Shown here: piece by piece, positions 8,286 to 17,269 of the stretch
Position numbering within the stretch: position 1 is the stretch's first letter
Layout of the letters: every line of letters begins with the position of its first letter
NCBI GenBank assembly: GCA_030447415.1
Contig: JAUJOZ010000002.1
Coordinates: forward strand, 62,001 to 126,000
DNA: 64,000 bases
Source: Thermomicrobiales bacterium
Lineage (GTDB): Bacteria; Chloroflexota; Chloroflexia; Thermomicrobiales; UBA6265
Reading direction: 5' to 3'
Translations under genes and position numbers: made by a program
Notes under the pieces: generated by a model
Database searches by the model: none
What the model saw: the letters and a program-made list of their open reading frames with translations, nothing else
Told to the model about the DNA's origin: nothing

Positions 8286-10136
8286 CTACAGCAGGTGCTG
8301 CTCGAAGAAGGTTGCGGTGTCCCCCAGTGCCTTGAGCTCGTTTTCCCGCTTCGTGAACCCGTGCCCCTCGTCCTCATAGACGTCGTAGCAGACAACAACA
8401 CTGCGCTCGCGCAGCCGCTGGACAATTTGATCGCTCTCGCCTTTGACGACGCGGGGGTCGTTCGCCCCTTGGATGACGAAGAGGGGCGCCTTGATCTGGT
8501 CGACGTAGGCGATCGGCGAGCGGGACATGAGGAAGTCGGCCTCGGTCTCCGGGTCGCCGACCCACTCGGCCATGAAGCGCCGCCAAGTTGGCGGCACCGC
8601 CTTGGCGAACGTCACCAGGTTCGACGGTCCGACGATGTCCACGGCCGCAGCCCAGTAATCGGGCAGGCGGCTGACACAGGAGAGCGTGGCGAAGCCCCCA
8701 TAGGAGCCGCCGAAGACGCCGAGCCGTGTAGGGTCGACCCAGGGCGACCCCTGCAGGTAACGCGCGGAGGCCTCGAAATCCTTGAGGTCGTCGCCGCCGA
8801 AGTCGCGGTGGATCAGCTTTTGGTAGCTCTTGCCGTAGCCGGTGCTGCCGCGGATGTTCGGCGCCAGCACGGCGATGCCGCGGTGCACCAGGTACTGGTA
8901 GAGACCGGAATAGGCGTACGCGGGCAGCTCCTGGGCCTCGGGCCCGCCGTGGATCGAGAGGATCGCCGGGAACGGCCCCTCCCCCCGCGGTCGGTAGAGG
9001 AACGCTGGGATCTGGCGACCGTCGAATGTCGGGTAGCGAACCAGCTCCGGCTCGACGAGGTCGTCTTCGTCGATGCCGCCGAGAAAGCCGTACGTGAGCT
9101 GCGTGAGCGTCCGAGACGCGAGGTCGACGACGAACAGCTCGGCTGGGTGGCGCGCCCGGTTGAGGAGAAAGCCGACCATCCCGCCGGTGCGCGAAACCGT
9201 GAGGGGCCCGATCACGCCCTCCGGGACCGCCGGCAGTTCGACATCGCGACCCGCCGCCAGATCACGGACGCGCAGGCGAGAGTAACCATCCTCGTTCACG
9301 GTCCAGGCCAGCACTCGACCATCGGCCGAGCCGGCGAGATTGTCGACATCCCAGTCGGGCGTCTCGACCCAACGCCGGGCGCCGGTCGTCAGGTCCTGGA
9401 AGGCGAGCCCCAGGAACTCGCGGTCTTCGTCCGTGACCAGGTAGAAGCCGGAGCCGTCGCCGGCCCATGGCCCCGCAAAGTACCTGACCTCGCCCTCATG
9501 CGGGGTGAGGTGGCGGGGCGCGTCGCCAGCCAGCGAGACGACGTGGACGTCGGTGTTGGAGTTCGATTTCTCCTCGACCACGGTGAGAAATTTGCCGTCC
9601 GGCGACCAGGTCAGAGGCTGGTATACCGCTCCGCCCGCGAGCGGCCTGCCGACCTCCCCACCATCGGCGTCGCGGAGGATGACGTCCTGGTCAGTCGGCT
9701 CGCGGTCGTTGCCGCAGTAGGCAATCGTCCGCCCGTCTGGCGACCAGGCGTCGGCGGCGAGGTAATGCTGGGCGAGCGGGGCATCGGTCAGCGCTTCCGG
9801 TCGGCCGCCGCGCGCCGGGATCCGATAGACCTGATGGAACTCGTCGCCGTGACGGTCGGCGGTAAAGAGGATGGTCCGCCCGTCGGGCGACCAGGCGATG
9901 CGCCGTACGGCCCGCTCGCCGAAGAGGGTGAGTTGGTGCGGATAGCCACCCACGCTCGCCTGTCGCCACAGATTGAACTGGCCGGAGGTGTTGGTCGAGT
10001 AGGCGACCTCAGACCCGTCGGGCGAGAAGGCGAGGGTCGGCTGGTAGCGTCGCACAGCGGCGAACTGCTCGAATGCGTAGCGGCGTCTGTCTCCCGCGTG
10101 AGACGGGGCGTTTTCGCTTCGGTGGTTGGTCATCAT
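8286..10136 (-). CDS. S9 family peptidase (acylaminoacyl-/dipeptidyl-peptidase type)
   Basis: A 616-residue serine peptidase with an N-terminal beta-propeller and C-terminal alpha/beta-hydrolase domain. The propeller shows repeated TolB-like units (LAFSPDGSEVAYST, IAWSPDGRTILFT, WSPDGRTIAYCG). The catalytic residues are Ser in GVFGGSYGGF (about residue 480), Asp in QGANDPRV (about 560) and His in DEGHGFTK (about 592). There is no signal peptide, so it probably acts in the cytoplasm on short peptides. ATG 10136 and ATG 10133 are adjacent; GGGAGGA just upstream serves either. Intact, unlike the neighbouring M17 and M3 peptidases. Specificity cannot be read from sequence. Confidence 0.93.
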   Translation of the reverse strand: MMTNHRSENAPSHAGDRRRYAFEQFAAVRRYQPTLAFSPDGSEVAYSTNTSGQFNLWRQASVGGYPHQLTLFGERAVRRIAWSPDGRTILFTADRHGDEFHQVYRIPARGGRPEALTDAPLAQHYLAADAWSPDGRTIAYCGNDREPTDQDVILRDADGGEVGRPLAGGAVYQPLTWSPDGKFLTVVEEKSNSNTDVHVVSLAGDAPRHLTPHEGEVRYFAGPWAGDGSGFYLVTDEDREFLGLAFQDLTTGARRWVETPDWDVDNLAGSADGRVLAWTVNEDGYSRLRVRDLAAGRDVELPAVPEGVIGPLTVSRTGGMVGFLLNRARHPAELFVVDLASRTLTQLTYGFLGGIDEDDLVEPELVRYPTFDGRQIPAFLYRPRGEGPFPAILSIHGGPEAQELPAYAYSGLYQYLVHRGIAVLAPNIRGSTGYGKSYQKLIHRDFGGDDLKDFEASARYLQGSPWVDPTRLGVFGGSYGGFATLSCVSRLPDYWAAAVDIVGPSNLVTFAKAVPPTWRRFMAEWVGDPETEADFLMSRSPIAYVDQIKAPLFVIQGANDPRVVKGESDQIVQRLRERSVVVCYDVYEDEGHGFTKRENELKALGDTATFFEQHLL

Positions 10137-10245
10137 GGTCCTCCCTTGGCCCGGCTCCGAGCGGCGGGCAAACACCGCCGTGGCGCGTCGTGGCAGGCAG
10201 GATAGCCGATGCATCCTGGCCCGCGATACCCGTCGCGGCCGGCGG

Positions 10246-11910
10246 TCAGGAGGTTGCCCGGGTGTGGTAGACGACGAAGCTGACCGTCGTCCAGGCCAGG
10301 TAGAGGATCAGCCACCAGGGGATGGGCGGGCGGCGGAGCCAACGCCTCCGGCCGGTGCCAACCGCTGTCGGGGTCTCAGGCGGCGTCGCGCTGGCCCAGG
10401 CAAGGGCGATGGGTGCGGCCGCCCAGACGGCGTACCAGGCGTGGGCGTTGACCGGCACGAAGGCGAGCGCCGCCGCCATGACCGCCCAGGCGCGGACCTG
10501 CCAGCGGAGGACCGACGCGTCGAGGACGCAACTCGGCATGCCGTCCGGCCGCGATGCGCGCCATGTTCGGGCCAGGAGCCACACGAAGGCGCCGAGGACA
10601 AGGGCCGCGACGGCCCATTGTCCACCCTCCCTCGTCAGGTCGCGGAACGCGACTGCAGCCTCGCGTCCCCAGCGCTCCTCGATCGCCAGGCGTGGTAACA
10701 CCCAGAGGGGGTTGACGTAAAGCCGAGCCGGTTCGTGAATGAGCGAACGGATAGTTCGCGTGCCGGCCCAGAAGGGGCCGAAGACGGCCGCGGCGAGCAG
10801 CGCGATCGCGGCGCCGTCGAGCACCCATTGTCCGAGGGCGGTCCGCACGACCCCGCTTCGCCCGCCCGGACGCAGCCGCCAGAGAGCGGCGCAGGCGAGG
10901 AGCGGCAGCGTGACGTACTTGACCAGCGCCGAGGCGGCCAGGAGGAGCAGACCCGAACGGAGGCCGCCCCCGGGGCGGGACAGGAGCAGCAGGCCGCCGA
11001 CCGCGCCGAGCATCATGGCGGCATCGTTGTGGGCTGTCCCGGCCGACTCAATGAGGACGGCCGGGTGCCAGGCGACCAGGATAAAGGCGCCGAGGGCTCG
11101 GCGCGAATCGCGTGTCAGGCGCAGCGCCAGCGCATAGGCGACCCCCGCCATGCCCAGCCCGCTCACCGCCGCCACGACCTTGAAGGCGACCACGGTCCGG
11201 ATCGGGTCGTCGTTGGTCAGGCCGACGAGGAACCGGCTCAGCACCGTCCAGAGCGGTCCGTACGGCGACGTGATTCCGGTCCAGTCATTGAAGGGGAGGA
11301 ACGGGTCGTCGGGAAAGGCCTTCGGTGGCACGAGGTAGGGGTTCGCGCCGTGGAGGGCGGCGTGGCCGCTGATGGCGTAGTAGAAAATGTCTGAGGAGAG
11401 GGGCGGGTACGCGAGGAGCACCAGCGACGTGGCGACGGGACCGACCGACCACGGCCCGAGCGAAGCCGCCTCCCCGGCGCGCGCCGTTCGTTGCCGCAGA
11501 CAGGCGAGCAACGCGCCGAGTTGGACGAGGGCGAGCACGACCAGCGCCGCGCGCAACCCCCAGACGTAGGCGGTGGGGGAGAGGTCAAGACCGCCCCGAG
11601 CCCCGGGCACCCACCCAAGCGCGTCGCGGTACAGCTCCAGCCGGCGGCGGGCACCTGACGAGATGGTGTCGTTGACGAGCCCGCGAAAGCCCTCCTGTTT
11701 CGGCGGCGCCGCGAGCGCGACGAAGACGAGCAGAAGCGCCGCCCCGACCTGGATCGCTGCCAGTCCGAGGGGAAGGGCAACGCGCGCGATCGCCGTGCCA
11801 CCCGCCACGCGGGCGACGCGTTCGGCTCCACCAACCGCAAGAACGGAAGAACTCGGGGCCGGGCCGTCGATCGCCGTTTGGCCGCGCGAGGCGCTGTTGT
11901 CCACGGACAC
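10246..11910 (-). CDS. Multi-pass membrane glycosyltransferase, MptB/GT87-like
   Basis: A 554-residue protein with about 12 hydrophobic helices. The motif PPLSSDIFYYAISGHAALHG near residues 165-184, followed by ANPYLVPP and SPYGPLW, is the pattern of polyprenol-phosphomannose-dependent alpha-1,6-mannosyltransferases (MptA/MptB) and related GT-C enzymes; the acidic residue in the first external loop is the likely catalytic base. Other recognisable pieces are HPAVLIESAGTAHNDAAM and VNAHAWYAVWAAAPIALAW. It would add a sugar to a lipid or glycan outside the membrane, but donor and acceptor are inference. GTG 11910 and GTG 11904 are both possible starts; neither has a strong ribosome site. Confidence 0.8.
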   Translation of the reverse strand: MSVDNSASRGQTAIDGPAPSSSVLAVGGAERVARVAGGTAIARVALPLGLAAIQVGAALLLVFVALAAPPKQEGFRGLVNDTISSGARRRLELYRDALGWVPGARGGLDLSPTAYVWGLRAALVVLALVQLGALLACLRQRTARAGEAASLGPWSVGPVATSLVLLAYPPLSSDIFYYAISGHAALHGANPYLVPPKAFPDDPFLPFNDWTGITSPYGPLWTVLSRFLVGLTNDDPIRTVVAFKVVAAVSGLGMAGVAYALALRLTRDSRRALGAFILVAWHPAVLIESAGTAHNDAAMMLGAVGGLLLLSRPGGGLRSGLLLLAASALVKYVTLPLLACAALWRLRPGGRSGVVRTALGQWVLDGAAIALLAAAVFGPFWAGTRTIRSLIHEPARLYVNPLWVLPRLAIEERWGREAAVAFRDLTREGGQWAVAALVLGAFVWLLARTWRASRPDGMPSCVLDASVLRWQVRAWAVMAAALAFVPVNAHAWYAVWAAAPIALAWASATPPETPTAVGTGRRRWLRRPPIPWWLILYLAWTTVSFVVYHTRATS

Positions 11911-12002
11911 ATTCTACGGCCGTTCTCGGTCGAGGAATGGTCGCCGCGCATCGAGACATCGCGCCAAACGCCCGTTCCCGCCTGATTGCCCGACTCACGG
12001 GT

Positions 12003-12039
12003 GTGACACTTTTGTGACGCATTCGCGCCGATTCGTGAC
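12003..12039 (+). promoter_or_regulatory. Three GTGAC direct repeats at helical spacing
   Basis: GTGAC occurs at 12003-12007, 12014-12018 and 12035-12039, so start-to-start distances are 11 and 21 bases, one and two DNA turns. OmpR/PhoB-type regulators bind direct repeats with about 11-base period. A role for either flanking gene is inference. Confidence 0.35.
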
Positions 12040-12389
12040 AGGCAAGCCAAACGGTGGTAACACGGGTCAGGCAACATGGGCGACGTTCGAGGGAATCGTG
12101 CCGAGCCACGCCGCGACCAGCCATCCCGATCGGGACCTCCGGGCCAGTACGTAGGGGCTGGAACGGGGGACGCGACCGCGAATACGTCGTTTGACGGATG
12201 CGCGCGGGAGTGGCGTGGACCAAGATGGCAACGTACTGGCAGGATCGGTAGGCACCGGACCGCGGGTGACACCACCGTCGAGCACGGTCAGGCCGGCGGC
12301 CCGGGGATTGGGAGCGCCGCTCACCCACTCGGTGAGCTGAGACCAAATTGGCGGGTGAAACGCCTGTCGGCCATGGTGCCGGCGCGCCG

Positions 12390-12418
12390 TTGCGGTGAGC
12401 TTAACTCCCGCATACAGT
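12390..12418 (+). promoter_or_regulatory. Candidate promoter of the multicopper oxidase gene
   Basis: TTGCGG at 12390-12395 and TACAGT at 12413-12418 are separated by 17 bases, about 85 bases ahead of the ATG. The -10 box matches TATAAT at four of six positions; the -35 box is weak. Confidence 0.35.
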
Positions 12419-12502
12419 GGGGGCGGAACCCCTCACGAATCTAGCCGGTAACGCCGCTGGCGGTACCCGTATGCCCCGTGCGGGGTTGGAGGTCACGTCC
12501 GG

Positions 12503-13963
12503 ATGAGCGCCGAGGTCGTCGAAGAGCCGAATCTCCGTGGGGAGCGCCGCCGGTCCCTCCTACGTGTGGGCGTGGCCGGCGCCGTCATGCTCGGCATCTT
12601 CCTTGCCGTCGCCGGCTTCGGCCTGCGCGGTGCCATCGGGGGCGCGGGCGCCGCACCCGAGCCGCAGCTGCGGGAGTTCACGCTCACGGCGGAGGAGATC
12701 GACTGGGAGATCATGCCCGGCACGACCGTGAAGGCCTGGGCCTACAATGGCCAGGTACCCGGCCCCGAGATCCACGTCAATGAGGGTGACCGCGTCCGGA
12801 TCACTCTGCGCAACCGCCTTCCGGTCGGAAGTACCATCCATTGGCATGGGATCGACAACACGCCGGAGATGGACGGCCCCGCCGGCTTGAATCAGGCGCC
12901 GGTTGAGCCGGGCGAGGACTTCGTTTACGAATTCATCGCCGATCCCGCCGGGAGTCGGATGTACCACTCCCACACCGATGTCGCGGTCCAGGTTGCTCTC
13001 GGGCTCTACGGCCCGCTCGTCGTCGAGCCGAAGAAGCAGGACCGGACCTACGACCGTGCGTACACCTACATGCTCAGCGAGTGGGATCTGGAGATGACCC
13101 CAGATGTGGCGACCGGCGCGGCACCCCGCGGGCCGCGTGACCAACAGTTGCGGGGCGGAGAGCTGGGCGCGGACCTGTTCCTGATGAACGGTCACGCGCA
13201 CGGGGCGATTCCGCCACTTGCGATCGCTGAAGGGGAACGGGTGCTGGTCCGGCTGATGCACATGGGCAACATCCCGCACCCGATCCACATGCACGGTCAC
13301 TCGTTCAAGATCGTCGCCACCGACGGCAATCCCGTGCCCGAGGGGATGGAGCTGGTCAAGGACACGGTCCTGATCGGCCCCGGCGAGCGCTACGACCTTG
13401 AGCTGGTGGGCGAGAACCCGGGTGTCTGGATGTTCCACTGCCACATCGAGGCCCACGCCGAGAACGGGATGATGACGACCATCCAGTACGATGGCGCGAT
13501 CCCGACCGGCCCTGCGGCCGACATGTTCGGCGCAAGCCAAGCGGACCCGACCGGCCACGGGGCGGAGCCGGGGACGGAGAGCCACCATCAGAATGCGGCC
13601 CCGAGCGCCGCGCCCTCCGCAGCGCCGAGCGACGCTCCCAGTGCCGGCCCGCCGGCGGTGCCGAACGACCAGTCGCCCTCGAGCCCAGGCATGGACCAGG
13701 CAGCCAGCCAGCCGGTCCAAATCGTGATGAGCGACAACCGGTTCACAGAGAAGAACATCACGATCTCCGCCGGCACGACGGTGACCTGGATCAATCGTGG
13801 CCACAACATGCACAGCGTGGTCTCGAGGGATGGCGCCTTCGGCCAAGGCCGAATCCCGCCGGGCGAGTCCTACTCCTTCACCTTTGACACGCCGGGTACC
13901 TACAAGTACGTCTGCAAGCACCACGCGCTCGCAGGGATGGCAGGGACGATCACCGTTACGTAG
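12503..13963 (+). CDS. Multicopper oxidase fused to a plastocyanin-like domain
   Basis: A 486-residue exported protein. Residues 20-50 form an N-terminal membrane anchor or uncleaved signal. Two cupredoxin domains follow with the multicopper-oxidase ligand sets: HWHG at 113-116, YHSH at 154-157, HPIHMHGHSF at 259-268 and HCHIEAH at 312-318. The Cys-His pair and the trinuclear site are complete. A Ser/Ala/Pro linker (about 365-400) then leads to a separate type-1 copper domain with His437, Cys471, His474 and Met479 (CKHHALAGM). This length, plus the two-domain core, fits a two-domain MCO or copper nitrite reductase-like protein. The fused blue-copper domain could pass electrons to or from the core; the donor and acceptor are unknown. 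Confidence 0.9.
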   Translation: MSAEVVEEPNLRGERRRSLLRVGVAGAVMLGIFLAVAGFGLRGAIGGAGAAPEPQLREFTLTAEEIDWEIMPGTTVKAWAYNGQVPGPEIHVNEGDRVRITLRNRLPVGSTIHWHGIDNTPEMDGPAGLNQAPVEPGEDFVYEFIADPAGSRMYHSHTDVAVQVALGLYGPLVVEPKKQDRTYDRAYTYMLSEWDLEMTPDVATGAAPRGPRDQQLRGGELGADLFLMNGHAHGAIPPLAIAEGERVLVRLMHMGNIPHPIHMHGHSFKIVATDGNPVPEGMELVKDTVLIGPGERYDLELVGENPGVWMFHCHIEAHAENGMMTTIQYDGAIPTGPAADMFGASQADPTGHGAEPGTESHHQNAAPSAAPSAAPSDAPSAGPPAVPNDQSPSSPGMDQAASQPVQIVMSDNRFTEKNITISAGTTVTWINRGHNMHSVVSRDGAFGQGRIPPGESYSFTFDTPGTYKYVCKHHALAGMAGTITVT

Positions 13964-13977
13964 CTAGCGGTGGTTTG

Positions 13978-14013
13978 GAGCGCGCGTGGCCCGCCGGCGG
14001 GCCAGGCGCGCTC
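13978..14013 (+). terminator. GC-rich stem-loop after the multicopper oxidase
   Basis: Arms GAGCGCGC and GGCCCGCC pair with GGCGGGCC and GCGCGCTC, interrupted by a two-base internal bulge on each side. It begins 15 bases after the stop codon. There is no T-run, which is usual in high-GC genomes. Confidence 0.65.
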
Positions 14014-14255
14014 GTGTCGCGCGGAAGCGCGGTAGCGGAACGGGCCGACGGAGGCCCAGGGGAAGGAGGTGTCGAGCGAACCCACAGCGCGGACGGAACC
14101 CTTCGTCCTGGCGCGTGACCGAGGACGAGGGGAATAACGAGGAGGGAGATCGCCTGAGCACGGAGAGGCCGGAAGCTCCACATACGTTGGCAGGAGAAAC
14201 CGACTCCACGGCCGTCATGCGATGGCCAGTTCGGTACTCAAGGAGGGGAATTCGT

Positions 14256-15302
14256 ATGCGTCGAGTCTGGGCCCCAGTTTCGGTCGTTGCCGTCCTCGCC
14301 GTACTGCTCGTGGGGCAGCTCACGGCGGCGGCCCAGGATGCAACCCCAGGCGCGGAGCCAGGCAGCCTGCTGAGGGCGTTCGGCTACCCCGAGCTGCGTG
14401 TGATGATAACCGAGGGCGGGATACAGGCCCCTGACGAAGTGCAGGGCGGCCCGCTACTCCTCGTGCTGGAGAACAACCTCGACGCTGAGGCCGGGTTCTC
14501 CATCATCCAGCCACCGGCGGGCATGGCGGTGGCCGACTTCCTGGCCATCCTCGGACCGCCACCGGGCGCTGAGGCCGGCGCGGCATCGCCCGAGGCCGGC
14601 GCGACACCGCCGGCGGCCGAGCCGGAGGGACCACCACCGCCCGCGTTCTTCGAGGCGACCTGGACCGGCGGGGCCTTCGCGCCGCCGGGCGGCGAGAGCG
14701 CCGTCATCATTAGCCTCACGCCAGGTGAGTGGATTCTCGCCGGGCCGCCCGAGGCCGGGATTGCCCCGGTGATGCTCACGGTGTCGGGCGCCGAGGGGGC
14801 GACGCCGGCAGCCTCGCCGGGGGCCGGGGCGGGGACCGTGAACGCCCGGGTCGAGTTTTACGACGAAGACGGCACCTTCCAGTTCCGTCTGCCCGAGCGC
14901 GTCGAGGCCGGGCCGCAGGTCTGGGAAACCACCAACACGGGAACCCAGCCCCACGAGATGTTCATCCTGAGGGCGCCGCGACCACTCACCGTGGACGAGG
15001 TGCGGCAGCTCCTCGAGCTCCCGCCGGACGCCCCGCCACCACCGGGTCTCCCAGGCGTCGAGGAATTCATCCCACTGGGCGGGGTCGCGCCGATCTCGCA
15101 GGACCAGACCGTTCTGGCCGAGTTCGCCTTCGAGCCGGGCACGTACGTCGCGGTGTGCTTCATGCCCGACCGGGAGACCGGCATGCCGCACGCGGCCAAG
15201 GGGATGTACACAGTCTTCACCGTCGGCGCGGCAGGGGAAGACGTGCCACCACCGGCCTCGCCGGTAGCATCGCCGGTGGCGGCCGAGGGCGTTCACCACT
15301 GA
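14256..15302 (+). CDS. Secreted cupredoxin-like protein
   Basis: A 348-residue protein. ATG 14256 is preceded by AAGGAGG. A signal peptide (VVAVLAVLLVGQLTAAA) is followed by QDATPGAEPGS, a start to the mature chain shared with other exported proteins here. Two beta-rich domains are joined by Ala/Pro/Glu linkers (residues about 105-130 and 185-195). The second domain carries a type-1 copper-like ligand set: His in QPHEMFILR, Cys in YVAVCFMPD, then His and Met in MPHAAKGMYTVF. This order (H...C...H...M) resembles plastocyanin, although the Cys-His spacing is wider than normal, so copper binding is inference. It lies just after the copper oxidase and ends in a Pro/Ala-rich tail with VHH. Confidence 0.7.
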   Translation: MRRVWAPVSVVAVLAVLLVGQLTAAAQDATPGAEPGSLLRAFGYPELRVMITEGGIQAPDEVQGGPLLLVLENNLDAEAGFSIIQPPAGMAVADFLAILGPPPGAEAGAASPEAGATPPAAEPEGPPPPAFFEATWTGGAFAPPGGESAVIISLTPGEWILAGPPEAGIAPVMLTVSGAEGATPAASPGAGAGTVNARVEFYDEDGTFQFRLPERVEAGPQVWETTNTGTQPHEMFILRAPRPLTVDEVRQLLELPPDAPPPPGLPGVEEFIPLGGVAPISQDQTVLAEFAFEPGTYVAVCFMPDRETGMPHAAKGMYTVFTVGAAGEDVPPPASPVASPVAAEGVHH

Positions 15303-15698
15303 TGAGGGCGATTGCTCACGGCCGGTGGCCACGCCGAACGTCGCCGTGAGCGAATAGCGCAGAGGGACCAGGAGGCTGCGGGGTATCCTCGCTCCCGCGG
15401 CCTTCTGGTCCCGCAGTGATCTCTGTCGGGGCAATGTCGCGCCAAATATCGGCAACGCATCGGCGCGGCACGCCGGACACCTACCGCGCACCGGCGCCGT
15501 CCACGGGAACCCCGACCGAGATACGGGCGGCGTCATGACCGTCTCGAAGCGCGGAGAGCAAGTGTTCCGAGGCCAGCTCGTGGGAGGGGGACGGCTTGAC
15601 CGCCCCCTCTTGCGGCCGCGATCTATCTCGGCGAAGATGTCGCATTGGCAACACAACACATTGTTCGGTGGCATCGCGTGAGAGCGAAAGGGAAGGGT
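15303..15698. other. Intergenic stretch with one stem-loop
   Basis: About 395 bases without a gene between the cupredoxin-like protein and the ScyD-like gene. The only structure I see is the stem-loop at 15364-15412. Confidence 0.5.
15364..15412 (+). terminator. Long stem-loop after the cupredoxin-like gene
   Basis: A 19-base arm starting GGGACCAGGAGG pairs with an arm ending CTTCTGGTCCC; the only imperfections are two G-T wobbles. The loop is 11-12 bases. It lies 62 bases after the stop codon. Confidence 0.65.
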
Positions 15699-17017
15699 AT
15701 GCACCGTTTTAGTCGGTTGGTCCCGGCGCTTGCCGTTGGACTCGGTATCATCACAGCCGGTGGCACCGCCGCGGTTGCCTAGGAGGGCAGCCCCGTGGCA
15801 GGAACGCCGGAGGTCTGCGAGGTCGTGGCGGATGGGCTGCTCAACCCGCGCCAGATCGCTATCGCCGACGACGGCACGCTGTACGTGACCGAGGCCGGCA
15901 TCGGTGGTGATGAGGAACTGGCGCCGGCTGAGGAAGAGGAGGCTGCTGAGGTCGTCGGGTCGCCGGTGGCCGAGGCTCTCGAGGAGGCGGCCACGCCACC
16001 AGCGGACGACGAGGGCGATGCGGGGGCCGGGCCCGAGGGTGAGGGTGGCCCACCCGTCACTCGGGGCGACACCGGGCAGGTAACCGCGGTCTCCCCTGAT
16101 GGCACCCAAACGGTTGTCGCCGAAGGCCTGCCCTCGTACAGCATCGGGGCCGGACCGGTCGGCATCGCGCTGGGCGATGGGGTGATCTGGGTAGCGAGCG
16201 GTGGGTTGTATGTCCCAGACCTCGAGCCACTGGCCAACGAGAACTCCATCGCCCAGATCACCCTGGAAACGGGCGAGGTAACAACACTGGCCGAGCTCGG
16301 CTCCTTTGAGGTCGCGAACAATCCCGACGGCACCGATGTCAATCCGAACCTCTACGGCATGGACCTCGGCGCGGACGGGCAACTGTACGTTGCCGACGCC
16401 GGTGGCAATACGGTCTACCGCGTCGACCCGACCACCGGCGAGTTCGCCCTGCTCGGGGTCGTCCCCGCCCCGGCCCTGCTGGAGGGGATGGCGCCCCCGG
16501 CGGATGCGACCCCCTCGCCCGATCAGCCCACTGCGCTGCAGCCGGTGCCGACGGGGGTCGATGTCGGCGCCGACGGCAATGTCTACGTCGGCACGCTCGG
16601 CGGCTTCGCGCCGGGTGCCGCTGGCGTCCTGATTGCCCAGGCCGACGGCACGTTCGTCGAGGCGGCGACGGGGTTGAACGCGGTCGTCGGGGTGGCGCTC
16701 GGTCCCGACGGCGCTCTGTACGCCAGCCAGTTCGCGTCGGGCCCCCAGGCGAGGATCTCGCACCGGGAAGTGTGGTCCGCGTCGGCGAGGACGGCACGGC
16801 CGAGTCCGTCGTCGAGGGTCTGATGACCCCGAACGGCATCGCCTTCGACGACGCCGGTAGCCTCTACGTCGCGGTGAACTCCGCGACGTTCGGCCCACCG
16901 CCGGCCGAGCCGCAGGGCCAGGTGCTCCGCTGTGACGACATCGCCGCGGCCGGAGCGCGTGTTGGGACGGTGGCCGCGAGCCCGGCTTCGTCCGCCGCGA
17001 GGCTCGGAACGGCGTAA
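15699..17017 (+). pseudogene. ScyD/ScyE-like secreted beta-propeller protein with amber codon and frameshift
   Basis: ATG 15699 follows GGAAGGG and opens a 27-residue signal peptide ending GGTAAVA. The next codon (15780-15782) is TAG, and the same frame goes on with EGSPVAGTPEVCEVVADGLL. Exported neighbours have Gln at this place, so CAG to TAG is the simplest explanation. The body has NHL/SMP-30-like repeats (DDGTLYVTEAG, ADGQLYVADAGGNTVYRVD, DGNVYVGTLGGFAPG, FDDAGSLYVAVNS), as in ScyD/ScyE proteins. Near 16760 the frame changes; the end is read from 16772 to TAA 17017. Translation could restart at GTG 15795, but that product would lack the signal peptide. Either a decaying gene or two sequencing errors. 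Confidence 0.75.
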
Positions 17018-17040
17018 GTTCGATCATTCCGCAACAGGAG

Positions 17041-17070
17041 CGAGGGCCGGGGCTGCAGCCCCGGCCCTCG
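17041..17070. terminator. Perfect 30-base palindrome between convergent genes
   Basis: CGAGGGCCGGGGCTG is followed at once by its exact reverse complement. It lies 24 bases after the ScyD-like gene and 200 bases from the end of pepF on the other strand, so it can serve as a terminator in both directions. Confidence 0.7.
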
Positions 17071-17269
17071 TGCTGTCTCGGGGCGCCGCAGCGTGCCGGC
17101 GGCGCGCCTTTCGGAGTGACGACGTGCCTCCTGCTCAAGCGAGCGCCGACAGCATTGCCTCCAACTCGGCGTCGCTCGCCGCCTCACCGGACTGACCCAA
17201 CGACGGAAGGTTTGCCGCGGCGAACCCTCCGTCGTGGCAGCGCATCAAGCGCGACCCAGACGCAGGGTC

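Larger units (their letters stand above)
11911..12502. other. Divergent intergenic region with phased GTGAC repeats
   Basis: About 590 bases between the minus-strand glycosyltransferase and the plus-strand multicopper oxidase. No coding signal is seen. It holds three GTGAC direct repeats at 12003, 12014 and 12035 (spacings 11 and 21 bases) and a possible promoter for the oxidase near 12390. Confidence 0.5.

Noticed and set aside
8295..10205. 636-residue open frame opposite the S9 peptidase
   Set aside because: Shadow frame with Arg/Gly-rich, motif-free translation.
14454..17138. 894-residue open frame on the minus strand
   Set aside because: Runs across two plus-strand genes and their intergenic hairpin; composition is Arg/Pro/Gly-rich without domains.
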